In this document: piece after piece, positions 43,082 to 50,913 of the stretch
How the letters are laid out: each line of letters begins with the position of its first letter
How positions within the stretch are numbered: the stretch's first letter is position 1
Assembly: GCA_947168935.1 (NCBI GenBank)
Contig: CAMVNV010000008.1
Span: 1 to 51,526, forward strand
Source: an uncultured Butyrivibrio sp.
GTDB taxonomy: Bacteria > Bacillota > Clostridia > Lachnospirales > Lachnospiraceae
DNA: 51,526 nt
Reading direction: 5' to 3'
Made by a program: the position numbers and the translations under genes
The notes under the pieces: model-generated
Told to the model about the DNA's origin: nothing
What the model saw: the letters and a program-made list of their open reading frames with translations, nothing else
Database searches by the model: none

Positions 43082-44515
43082 TCAGGCTTTATGGCCACCG
43101 ATCTGTGAATTCCTTGCAACAGTCTGAGCTCCCTCTTCAAGATTCATGCCCTTTAGTATAGCATTTTTTCCATATTTTTTCTTGATGGCAAGAACTGCTT
43201 CCTGGGCCCGCCTTTCTCTTTCGCGGTCCTTTTTTTCCTTAGCTCGTTCCTCTTCCAGAGCCTTATAGTCTGTAAAAAGATCTAGCTGCTCAAATTCAGT
43301 CTCTGCCTCAATTTCCTTCTCATCCTTAAGATGATTGGCTGTAACATTGATTCTTCGGACTAAAAGGTCCTTATTGACTATCCTGTCATAAAGGTTCATA
43401 ACAGCTTCCATGATCCTGTTTGTAGAAGATGTAAAGCCTTTAAGATTAGCACTTCCATGGGCATGCTCAGGGTGCATTCTTCCAAGATAGTCCATAACAA
43501 CAGGTCCCTTATATTTTTTACGTATCTCAGGATCTGTGAGATTACTAATATCATAGCCTATCGTCAATACGATCTGATCTGTAACAAGTTTTTTGTCCAC
43601 AAGGTCAAGGACCATAAGATCTGTCATCTCTCTTACGATCAGCTTCCCACCTGCAAAATCGTAAGGACAGTGAAGTACCTGCCCGGATGAAACAGAGTTA
43701 TTTTCAGGCTTATAAGCCTTGATTTCTTCTATGGTCGCAGGCTCAATACCAAAAGCATGGTCAATAAGTAGCTCAGCATTAACGCCAAAAAGCTTATATA
43801 AAAGGTCCTCATCTCTAAGAGCGCATCTTGCCACATCTCCCATTGTGTACATGCCATGGGATTCAAGTTTTCTGGCATAACCTCTTCCAACTCGCCAAAA
43901 ATCTGTAAGGGGTCTGTGATCCCAGAGCTTATACTTAAAGCTCTCTTCATCAAGCTCTGCTATCCTCACACCGTCCTTATCAGCAGGCATATGCTTGGCA
44001 ACTATATCCATGGCAACCTTGCACAGGAACATATTTGTGCCTATTCCAGCCGTTGCAGTGATGCCAGTCTCCTTAAGTACATCCCTTATCATTGTCATGG
44101 CAAGCTCATGAGAAGTCATCTTATAGGTACGAAGATAACCTGTCACATCCATGAAAACCTCATCTATTGAATATACATGGATATCTTCAGGAGCTATATA
44201 CTTAAGGTATATCCTGTAAATTCTGGCACTATAGTCCATATACAGCTGCATTCTGGGAGTTGCTGTTATATAGTCTATAGTCTCGCCTGTAGCTCTTTTG
44301 ACCTCCTTGACCTTCTGCTCCACTTCAAAAAGACGGGCACGTCCCGGAATACCATATGCCTTTAAAGCAGGCGATACAGCAAGACATATAGTCTTACTGG
44401 TCCTGGACGCATCCGCCACAACGAGCTTTGCAGTAAGAGGATTAAGCCCCCTTTCCTGACACTCGACTGAAGCATAAAAAGATTTAAGGTCAATAGCAAT
44501 ATAAGTTTTTCCCAT
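43082..44515 (-). CDS. Y-family DNA polymerase, UmuC/UvrX type
   Basis: This 477-residue translesion polymerase has the palm motif AIDLKSFYASVEC at its start (metal-binding Asp8), YSIDEVFMDV with the second Asp-Glu pair near residue 117, helix-hairpin-helix and little-finger regions, and a charged C-terminal part (about 400-450, Glu/Arg/Lys-rich coiled coil). It is longer than DinB (~350), fitting the YqjW/UvrX group. It starts eight bases after the TtcA-fusion stop and lacks a good ribosome site, so translational coupling is likely. No LexA box is apparent before the unit. Confidence 0.92.
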   Translation of the reverse strand: MGKTYIAIDLKSFYASVECQERGLNPLTAKLVVADASRTSKTICLAVSPALKAYGIPGRARLFEVEQKVKEVKRATGETIDYITATPRMQLYMDYSARIYRIYLKYIAPEDIHVYSIDEVFMDVTGYLRTYKMTSHELAMTMIRDVLKETGITATAGIGTNMFLCKVAMDIVAKHMPADKDGVRIAELDEESFKYKLWDHRPLTDFWRVGRGYARKLESHGMYTMGDVARCALRDEDLLYKLFGVNAELLIDHAFGIEPATIEEIKAYKPENNSVSSGQVLHCPYDFAGGKLIVREMTDLMVLDLVDKKLVTDQIVLTIGYDISNLTDPEIRKKYKGPVVMDYLGRMHPEHAHGSANLKGFTSSTNRIMEAVMNLYDRIVNKDLLVRRINVTANHLKDEKEIEAETEFEQLDLFTDYKALEEERAKEKKDRERERRAQEAVLAIKKKYGKNAILKGMNLEEGAQTVARNSQIGGHKA

Positions 44516-44523
44516 ATGTCAGA

Positions 44524-45687
44524 TCAGTTATCATAATTATCGAGGAAAGAATGTCTTTTACCATCAGGTGTCTTATATCCCATGATGGCATTGATATGTA
44601 CATTCTCTACGCTCTTGAAAATGTTACTCTCTATATAAGGACTCTTTTGTCTGAGCTCTTTGATAAGTCCCTTGATCTCGCCTCTCTTCGACCCCTGCTC
44701 TGTGCCGCCACAGCTTGCGCAGCTCTCTGTAAGTCTGCATGCACACTGGATGAAGTGAAGCTCATTATAATCACGCCACTTAATGATGTCCTCTTCTCTT
44801 ATAAGGTAAAGAGGTCTAATAAGTTCCATGCCTTCAAAGTTTGTAGAATGGAGCTTTGGCATCATAGTCTGGACCTGACCTGAATAGAGCATTCCCATAA
44901 GGATCGTCTCTATTACATCGTCGTAGTGGTGACCAAGGGCTATCTTGTTGCATCCAAGCTCTTTGGCCTTCTGATAAAGAGCACCTCTTCTCATGCGGGC
45001 ACACAGGTAACAAGGGCTTCCTGCCTTAGCGATATCATCCTTGGCAACGATATTGTAGATCTCAGAGCGAAATACTGTGATCGGAACCTGCATAAGCTTT
45101 GCATTATTAAGGATAGTCTGATAGTTGATATCGTTATAACCGGGGTTCATAACAAGGTAGACAACTTCAAAATTCTGCTTGCCATGTCTGTGAAGCTCCT
45201 GAAAGAGCTTGGCCATAAGCATGGAATCCTTACCACCTGAGATGCAGACAGCGATCTTGTCGCCATCCTGTATCAGATCGTAGATATTTATTGCCTTGGT
45301 AAACTGACTCCAGATATCTTTTCTGAACTTCTTGATAAGACTGTGTTCTATATCCTTGCAGCGCTTGTCTGATGCTTCGCCGTCCTTCATGAACATCTCA
45401 AGCTTAATTCGAAGCCATGAATAATAGCCGCCTTCAACGCTGTAAATCTCATAACCCTCTTCAGAGAGGATGTCTGCTATATCTTCAGAATTACGTCCTG
45501 AATAACATAAAAGATATATAGGCCTGTCCTTAGGAAGCTCAGCTTTATGCTCCATAAAATCTTCCCAAAAGATATTGATCGCATCAGGATATGTTTCCTT
45601 GTCAAAGTCATCCTTGCTGCGGACATCTATTACAAGCTTATTTCTGGTATCCAGAAGCATCTCTTCTATTTTGATGTTACTACTCAT
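44524..45687 (-). CDS. Rhodanese-TtcA-like fusion, tRNA thiolation enzyme candidate
   Basis: This 387-residue fusion has an N-terminal rhodanese domain (about 5-95) with the active Cys61 in LLCYSGRNS and a PP-loop ATPase domain (about 125-350). The latter carries SGGKDS (150-155), the Cys pair 226/229 (CYLC) and further Cys at 315, 317, 323 and 326, matching the iron-sulfur-dependent TtcA family that makes 2-thiocytidine in tRNA. The rhodanese part could supply the sulfur in cis. It follows tcdA by 43 bp. Specificity for C32 is inferred from family; another tRNA position is possible. Confidence 0.9.
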   Translation of the reverse strand: MSSNIKIEEMLLDTRNKLVIDVRSKDDFDKETYPDAINIFWEDFMEHKAELPKDRPIYLLCYSGRNSEDIADILSEEGYEIYSVEGGYYSWLRIKLEMFMKDGEASDKRCKDIEHSLIKKFRKDIWSQFTKAINIYDLIQDGDKIAVCISGGKDSMLMAKLFQELHRHGKQNFEVVYLVMNPGYNDINYQTILNNAKLMQVPITVFRSEIYNIVAKDDIAKAGSPCYLCARMRRGALYQKAKELGCNKIALGHHYDDVIETILMGMLYSGQVQTMMPKLHSTNFEGMELIRPLYLIREEDIIKWRDYNELHFIQCACRLTESCASCGGTEQGSKRGEIKGLIKELRQKSPYIESNIFKSVENVHINAIMGYKTPDGKRHSFLDNYDN

Positions 45688-45730
45688 AAAACACTAAAAC
45701 CTTTCAATAAAAAACAGTCTTATCATTATA

Positions 45731-46507
45731 TCAATTTCTTTCCGCCAGGTCACGAATAACTTCTCCCGCGATTATAAGTCCTGCTACAGATGGGACAAAT
45801 GCTGTAGATCCAGGGGTTCTGCGACGTCTTCCACTTCCTTCTATACCTGTACTTACAGGCTCTTCCTTGGAATAAACAACTTTGAGCTTTTTGATCCTTC
45901 TTTTTTTAAGCTCTCTTCTCATAACTCTTGCAAGAGGATCAACTGAAGTCTTGTAGATATCAGCAACTTCAAAAGCTGTAGGGTCAAGCTTATTGCCAGC
46001 TCCCATTGAACTGATAATAGGAGTTCCTGCCTGATCGCACTCAACTATAAGGCCAATCTTACCTGTTACAGTGTCTATTGCATCTACCACGTAGTCATAA
46101 GAGGAAAAATCAAACTGCTCACATGTTATTCTTTTGTCTGAATCTTCTTCATTTTCAGTCTGACCCTGCTCCATCATCTGCATAGTCCTGGCTTCAGGTG
46201 GAAGGTAAAAGGTCTTATGAACATGAACCTTGCACTCAGGGTTAATGTCCTTGATCCTGTCTGCCATAACGTCAACCTTGTATCTTCCTATAGAAGAATG
46301 AAGGGCTATTATCTGCCTGTTAAGGTTGGTATAGCAGACTCTGTCACTATCAATAAGGTCTATCTCTCCAATCCCGCTCCTTACAAGAGCTTCGCACACA
46401 AAGCCTCCAACACCGCCAACGCCAAATACAGCAACGCGGCTGTTTCCAAGCTTGTCCATTCCATCGTCGCCAAGCAATATATTAGTTCTTTCGAATTGAT
46501 CTATCAT
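45731..46507 (-). CDS. tcdA: tRNA threonylcarbamoyladenosine dehydratase (TcdA/CsdL family)
   Basis: TcdA uses ATP to cyclise t6A37 of tRNA to ct6A. The 258-residue ThiF/E1-like enzyme has the nucleotide-binding VFGVGGVGGFVCEA (28-41), the conserved LIDSDRVCYTNLNRQ, VVDAIDTVTGKI, and a late GAGNKLDPTAF and Arg-rich PLARVMRRELKKR. An insertion of about 25 polar residues (near 109-130) is unusual. It starts the five-gene unit that continues into the TtcA-like fusion, so two tRNA-modifying genes are adjacent. Confidence 0.93.
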   Translation of the reverse strand: MIDQFERTNILLGDDGMDKLGNSRVAVFGVGGVGGFVCEALVRSGIGEIDLIDSDRVCYTNLNRQIIALHSSIGRYKVDVMADRIKDINPECKVHVHKTFYLPPEARTMQMMEQGQTENEEDSDKRITCEQFDFSSYDYVVDAIDTVTGKIGLIVECDQAGTPIISSMGAGNKLDPTAFEVADIYKTSVDPLARVMRRELKKRRIKKLKVVYSKEEPVSTGIEGSGRRRRTPGSTAFVPSVAGLIIAGEVIRDLAERN

Positions 46508-46659
46508 AAAAGTCCCTTCTTCTATAACATTTTATTTTTTTGTAAGTCCAAAATCAAATATCGAATGAGTTTCGTACCAGCATCATTATACATGACTTTT
46601 TGTAATTTCGTTTTAAGAAAGAACCCAATATGTATCTGGTCTTATTCAAAAAGTCAAAA

Positions 46660-46681
46660 CTGGATATTATAATAATTCCAG
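46660..46681. promoter_or_regulatory. Near-palindrome upstream of the ECF-S gene
   Basis: CTGGA and TCCAG flank an ATTATAAT core (22 bp in total) about 110 bp before the ECF-S gene. A -10 could lie within it. It may be an operator. Confidence 0.35.
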
Positions 46682-46791
46682 ATGATAGTATCATGTTTCA
46701 TAAGAATTTGAGTATTCTTAAATCAGAAATTCCTATATATAACGCCCAGACATTTCTATATTTTAAGCCCTAGAACAGAGGAGACAGCATT

Positions 46792-47313
46792 ATGAAAAAT
46801 ACTAACCTTAGAAAGCTTGTTATCAGCGGTCTTATGGCTGCGATCGTTTTTGTTTTTACCATAGTAATAAGAATTCCCATCGCTATCACAGGTGGTTACG
46901 TTAACATAGGAGATGCCGCAGTACTTCTGTGCAGCTATCTTATCGGCGGCGTATATGGTGCTCTTGCAGCCGGCCTTGGAAGCGCAATTGCAGACCTTTC
47001 TGCTGGGTACACCATCTATGCTCCTGCCACATTCATCATAAAGTTCCTGATGGTAATAGTTGCCAACATTTTTTATACTAAGACTTTCAAAGAAAAAAGA
47101 CCTGTCGCAATGGTACTTGCAGGTATTTTCGCAGAGTTTATAATGGTCTTTGGATATTTTGTATTTGAGAGCATTTTCCTTGGACTTGGACTTTCAGCCT
47201 TTGCAGGCGTATATGGTAACATAGTTCAGGGCGGCGTATGCTTCATAATCGCAACAGCACTTGGCACAGTTCTTGTAAAGCAGGTTAAGCCAAGACTCCT
47301 CGAATCCTACTGA
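46792..47313 (+). CDS. ECF transporter S component (substrate-binding membrane subunit)
   Basis: This 173-residue membrane protein has about five or six helices and the S-component look of DUF1393/ECF-ribofla_trS-like proteins (GGYVNIGDAAVLLCSYLIGG and GLGSAIADLSAGYTIYAPAT near residues 35-80). It would bind a vitamin or precursor and use shared EcfAAT energising genes encoded elsewhere. The substrate is not evident; hydroxymethylpyrimidine or thiamine precursors are common for neighbours of this sequence type. AGGAG lies upstream of the ATG. The UPF0340 gene follows 109 bp downstream on the same strand. Confidence 0.88.
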   Translation: MKNTNLRKLVISGLMAAIVFVFTIVIRIPIAITGGYVNIGDAAVLLCSYLIGGVYGALAAGLGSAIADLSAGYTIYAPATFIIKFLMVIVANIFYTKTFKEKRPVAMVLAGIFAEFIMVFGYFVFESIFLGLGLSAFAGVYGNIVQGGVCFIIATALGTVLVKQVKPRLLESY

Positions 47314-47422
47314 TTCATAACAAGAAAGATGAGTTCTAAAACAGCTAATATACTAAAAGAAATAATAGTCTAATAAGAAAACAGGCTAAAAAAGATAATA
47401 TACCAAAAGAAGGAAATCTATA

Positions 47423-48040
47423 ATGACAAACAAAGAAGATGTTTACAGAAAATCAACACTAGACCTCGAAAAGCTCAAAGACCAGGCAAGAGCCTGCGTT
47501 AATGAAATAGTTGAAGCTTCCGGCATAGGTAAAGGCCAGGTATTTGTTGTTGGCTGCTCAACAAGCGAGATCTGCGGTGATATGATCGGTTCCAATTCAA
47601 GTCTTGAAGTAGCTAAGGCTGTATTTGAAGCTATCTACGAAGAGCTTAACAAAAAAGGAATCTATCTTGCATCTCAGTGCTGCGAACATCTTAACCGCGC
47701 CATTATCATAGAACGCGAGGCTGCAGAAGCTATAGGTATGTCAGATCATATCGTATGCGTTGTTCCTCAGCCAAAGGCAGGCGGTTCATTTGCAACCTGC
47801 GCCTATTACACTTTCAAAGAGCCTGTAGCTCTTGAAGAGATCCAGGCAGATGCAGGTATTGATATCGGCGGAACTCTTATAGGTATGAATCTTAAGAGAG
47901 TTGCTGTTCCTGTAAAGCTTACCAATAACACCATCGGAAGCGCAAATGTTCTTGCAGCAAGAACCCGTCCAAAGTATATCGGCGGAATCAGAGCCGCATA
48001 CGAAAGTGATCCTGAGATGATGCGCCATATTAAAGGTTAA
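47423..48040 (+). CDS. UPF0340 (TIGR01440/DUF436) family protein
   Basis: This 205-residue cytoplasmic protein has the signature CSTSEICGDMIGSNSS near residue 45 and SQCCEHLNRAIIIER near 90, typical of the UPF0340 (YwlG) family, whose function is unknown. AAGGAAA precedes the ATG. It pairs with the ECF S component on the plus strand. The terminator follows within 10 bp. Confidence 0.9.
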   Translation: MTNKEDVYRKSTLDLEKLKDQARACVNEIVEASGIGKGQVFVVGCSTSEICGDMIGSNSSLEVAKAVFEAIYEELNKKGIYLASQCCEHLNRAIIIEREAAEAIGMSDHIVCVVPQPKAGGSFATCAYYTFKEPVALEEIQADAGIDIGGTLIGMNLKRVAVPVKLTNNTIGSANVLAARTRPKYIGGIRAAYESDPEMMRHIKG

Positions 48041-48046
48041 AATAAT

Positions 48047-48075
48047 ACCTCATCCGACTCATATTCGGATGAGGT
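48047..48075. terminator. Bidirectional terminator between UPF0340 and SulP genes
   Basis: The 11-base stem ACCTCATCCGA and its inverse with a seven-base loop is followed by TTTTTC on the plus strand. Confidence 0.85.
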
Positions 48076-48090
48076 TTTTCTATTTCTGAT

Positions 48091-49740
48091 TTAGATGAGC
48101 TTTGCTGCTCTTTCAAGTGATGCATCTATGTTCTTACAGAAGTTATCCTTACCAACTTTCTCAATGAAGCCAGCCTTCTCCATTGTGTGTCTTGGCTGTT
48201 CGTTAACGTGTGAGAAGATAACTGTTGCGCCACTTGCTATAAGTTTGTCATAGGTCTGTTCAAGAGATCTCATAGCAGTTGCATCAAGTGCAGGAACGCC
48301 TCTCATTCTTATGATAACGCATCTTGTTGATTCCTTAACTGTAATATCAGCAAGCATATCTGAAACACCGAAGAACATTGGTCCGCTTATTTCGTATACG
48401 CTTACAGCCTTAGGAACGTCGCGGAATCTTAATGCATCAGGATCGTGTTCTTCATCATCAACATATTTCCAGCTTCTAACTTCTGCTTCTTCACTCATTC
48501 TCTTTACGAAGAGAAGTCCAGCCATGAGCATACCAATCTCAATAGCAACTACAAGGTCGAATACTACTGTAAGTACAAATGTAAGTATAAGCACTATTAC
48601 GTCGCTCTTAGGAGCTGTCTTAACAAGGTGGAAGAAGGCTCTGTACTGGCACATATTGTAAGCAACCATGAAAAGGATTGCTGCTATTGTTGGCATAGGG
48701 ATAAGTGCCGCATATGGCATCAGTACTACGAGTACGAGAACAAGTACAACTGCATGAACCATACCTGCTATAGGTGTCTTACCACCATTCTTAACATTGG
48801 CTGCTGTTCTTGCTATAGCACCTGTTGCTGGGATTCCACCAAATAAAGCTGAACCGATGTTACCAACACCCTGAGCTACAAGTTCCATATTTGATCTGTG
48901 CTTGGAACCGATCATACCGTCAGCAACAACGCATGACAGAAGTGATTCGATAGCAGCAAGTATAGCAATTGTAAATGCGTCAGGAAGGATATTTCTTATA
49001 GCTGAAAAAGAAAAATCAGGCATTGTAAAACTTGGAAGACCACTACTGATAGTATACAGATCACCGATTGTATTAACCTTCATGCCAAGAACCTTGACCA
49101 TAACAACGCCAACTATTACAGCTATTAATGATCCGGGGATTACCTTGTTGATATAAGGCCATGCAATAAGGACTCCAAGACATACAACACCAACAATTAC
49201 AGCGTCGATATTTATAGTTGCGATATTAGCTGCTATCGCTGCAACCTTATCAACAGTCTCAATAGTAACTGTTCCCTGGGGATATGTAAGTCCTAAGAAA
49301 TCTTTGATCTGTCCGATAATGATAGTTACAGCAATTCCGGCTGTAAAGCCTGTTGTAATTGTATAAGGAATGAACTTAATGAGACTTCCAAGTTTTAAAA
49401 GTCCCATGATCACCAGTATGATACCGGCAAGAACTGTTGCAAGGGCAAGTCCTGACATACCATTCTTCTGGACTATTCCGGCAACTATAGTGGCAAATGC
49501 TGCTGTAGGGCCAGCGATCTGAACTCTGCTTCCTCCGAGAAAAGAAATAAGGAAGCCTGCAATAACTGCAGTATAGATACCCTGTTCAGGACCCACACCG
49601 GAAGCAAGTGCAAGTGCAATTGATAACGGAAGTGCGATGATAGCTACAATAATACCTGCAACCACATCCTTAATGAACTGCTCTTTAGAGTATTCTTTGA
49701 GAGTAGTAAAGAGCATCGGCTTTAAAGCATCATTTTTCAT
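48091..49740 (-). CDS. SulP-family anion transporter with STAS domain
   Basis: This 549-residue membrane protein has about ten or more helices, the SulP signature region (ALPLSIALALASGVGPEQGIY, followed by GSRVQIAGPTAAF), and a C-terminal STAS domain (about 435-545). Bacterial SulP proteins move sulfate, bicarbonate or dicarboxylates. The substrate is not decided here; sulfate would fit cysK elsewhere in the window. It has its own promoter. The gene is monocistronic and convergent with the UPF0340 gene. Confidence 0.93.
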   Translation of the reverse strand: MKNDALKPMLFTTLKEYSKEQFIKDVVAGIIVAIIALPLSIALALASGVGPEQGIYTAVIAGFLISFLGGSRVQIAGPTAAFATIVAGIVQKNGMSGLALATVLAGIILVIMGLLKLGSLIKFIPYTITTGFTAGIAVTIIIGQIKDFLGLTYPQGTVTIETVDKVAAIAANIATINIDAVIVGVVCLGVLIAWPYINKVIPGSLIAVIVGVVMVKVLGMKVNTIGDLYTISSGLPSFTMPDFSFSAIRNILPDAFTIAILAAIESLLSCVVADGMIGSKHRSNMELVAQGVGNIGSALFGGIPATGAIARTAANVKNGGKTPIAGMVHAVVLVLVLVVLMPYAALIPMPTIAAILFMVAYNMCQYRAFFHLVKTAPKSDVIVLILTFVLTVVFDLVVAIEIGMLMAGLLFVKRMSEEAEVRSWKYVDDEEHDPDALRFRDVPKAVSVYEISGPMFFGVSDMLADITVKESTRCVIIRMRGVPALDATAMRSLEQTYDKLIASGATVIFSHVNEQPRHTMEKAGFIEKVGKDNFCKNIDASLERAAKLI

Positions 49741-49781
49741 AATTGACCCCTTTTATATTGAAAATATTGACCTAAAGTAAA

Positions 49782-49809
49782 ATCATAAAACACAGTTTCG
49801 TTCTCGCAA
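49782..49809 (-). promoter_or_regulatory. SulP promoter
   Basis: TTGCGA, a 16-bp spacer and TATGAT lie about 40 bp before the SulP ATG. The palindrome ATAACGTTAT (49809-49818) touches the -35. Confidence 0.5.
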
Positions 49810-50022
49810 TAACGTTATCTCTGTGTCACAAAATCACGAACTTTAAAATTTTACCGCCATTTTCCTCGGGTTTCAATCATCACTTTATATAATTTTTGAG
49901 CTTTTTTTCTTCTTTTTTAATAATTTAATTCTAAAAAACAAGTAATTTAGTTAATTATGAATGAGTCTGTTCACTGGGGCCATAGGCAAAGCCGCCTGAA
50001 AAGTCTCATCTTTAACCTCATG

Positions 50023-50078
50023 TCGCGAGTGAAACGAGTGACTAATGGTTCGATATTGGTGGAGCTCGCGACACCAAT
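50023..50078. repeat. Interleaved inverted repeats
   Basis: TCGCGAG (50023-50029) pairs with CTCGCGA (50065-50071). ATTGGTG (50055-50061) pairs with CACCAAT (50072-50078). The two pairings overlap and cannot both form in one simple hairpin. Confidence 0.6.
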
Positions 50079-50082
50079 TCGG

Positions 50083-50107
50083 GTTTGAAAGTGGAACACT
50101 TTCAAAC
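50083..50107 (-). terminator. Terminator-like hairpin after the HD gene
   Basis: An 11-base perfect stem (GTTTGAAAGTG and its inverse) with a three-base loop lies 13 bp after the HD gene stop on the minus strand. The T-run is missing, so termination may be weak. Confidence 0.5.
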
Positions 50108-50120
50108 TTTTACCTGTGCC

Positions 50121-50729
50121 TTACTTGTCCGAATGCTTGATATGACCTGCTTCTTCATTTTTATCAAGGATCTCCATTGTCTTTTCATACAAAACTTCTG
50201 ATCCTATGCGAGTCTTCTTCTGACGCCCGTTAACCTGGGATCTGTTAACGCCATGTCTCTCCCAGTCAGCTCCCTCGTTGGAATCATTTAAAAGAAGGGG
50301 CTGGAAGTTATCCATAGCATGGGCAAAGTGAGCTTCAGGTGTAGCATCTTCTTCAAACTCTTCAAATAAAGCTCTAATTTCATCTCTCTGATCTTCCGGG
50401 AGCATTCCAAATATGCGGTCTGCTGCCTTTTCTTCGCGCTCTCTCTGAGTCTTTTTGCCCTCTTCATCATAGGCATAGGTATCGCCTGCATCTATCTCAA
50501 CGATGTCATGAATGAGGCACATCATCATTGTGTGCGCTATATCTATCTTCTCGTTGGCATATTCTTTAAGTAGATAAGTCATGATCGCCATGTGCCATGC
50601 ATGCTCTGAATCATTCTCATTTCGTCCATGACCTGTCAGGTGAGTCTGCCTCATAATATTCTTCTCTTTATCAATTTCAAGAATGAATTTCATCTGCTTT
50701 GCAAGGCGATTTTCTGTGTCTTTATTCAT
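50121..50729 (-). CDS. HD-domain phosphohydrolase (YfbR/HD_3-like)
   Basis: This 202-residue HD protein has SEHAWHMAIMTYL with the first His, CLIHDIVEIDAGDTYAYD with the His-Asp pair near residue 74, and a later Asp in AMDNFQPLL. This fits the HD_3 family that includes YfbR 5'-deoxynucleotidase. A role in deoxynucleotide clean-up is plausible. AGGAAG (after GGAGG) precedes the ATG. A run of nine G lies upstream near its promoter. Confidence 0.88.
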   Translation of the reverse strand: MNKDTENRLAKQMKFILEIDKEKNIMRQTHLTGHGRNENDSEHAWHMAIMTYLLKEYANEKIDIAHTMMMCLIHDIVEIDAGDTYAYDEEGKKTQREREEKAADRIFGMLPEDQRDEIRALFEEFEEDATPEAHFAHAMDNFQPLLLNDSNEGADWERHGVNRSQVNGRQKKTRIGSEVLYEKTMEILDKNEEAGHIKHSDK

Positions 50730-50790
50730 ACTTCCTCCAAATGGTCGTTAAATTCCTGTTTCTTCACAAATATCATATCTTATCTCAACT

Positions 50791-50828
50791 CGTCAACACC
50801 TGATCCCACCTTTTCTTTCGGGGGGGGG
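50791..50828 (-). promoter_or_regulatory. Possible HD-gene promoter with upstream homopolymer
   Basis: TTGACG (50796-50791, minus) is a likely -35, with an AT-rich -10 region about 16-17 bases on. Nine consecutive G (50820-50828, plus strand) lie 23 bases upstream of it. Confidence 0.4.
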
Positions 50829-50875
50829 TACTTCTTAAACATCACATATGTCATTATTATATATTGAATGTAAAA

Positions 50876-50900
50876 AAGCTGCCTCGCATTGAGGCAGCTT
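50876..50900 (-). terminator. Terminator of the M14 gene
   Basis: The perfect ten-base stem AAGCTGCCTC / GAGGCAGCTT with a five-base loop is followed by TTTTTT on the minus strand. Confidence 0.85.
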
Positions 50901-50913
50901 AAGCACTTTATGA

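Larger units (their letters stand above)
49741..50120. other. 380-bp spacer with the SulP promoter and a GC-rich structured segment
   Basis: The right part (about 49975-50107) is a GC-richer segment with nested inverted repeats. The left part holds the SulP promoter and AT-rich DNA. No open frame with a ribosome site is visible. Confidence 0.6.

Noticed and set aside
48445..48846. Plus-strand frame inside the SulP gene
   Set aside because: Antisense to a clear transporter gene; Cys/Tyr-rich composition is a frame shadow.
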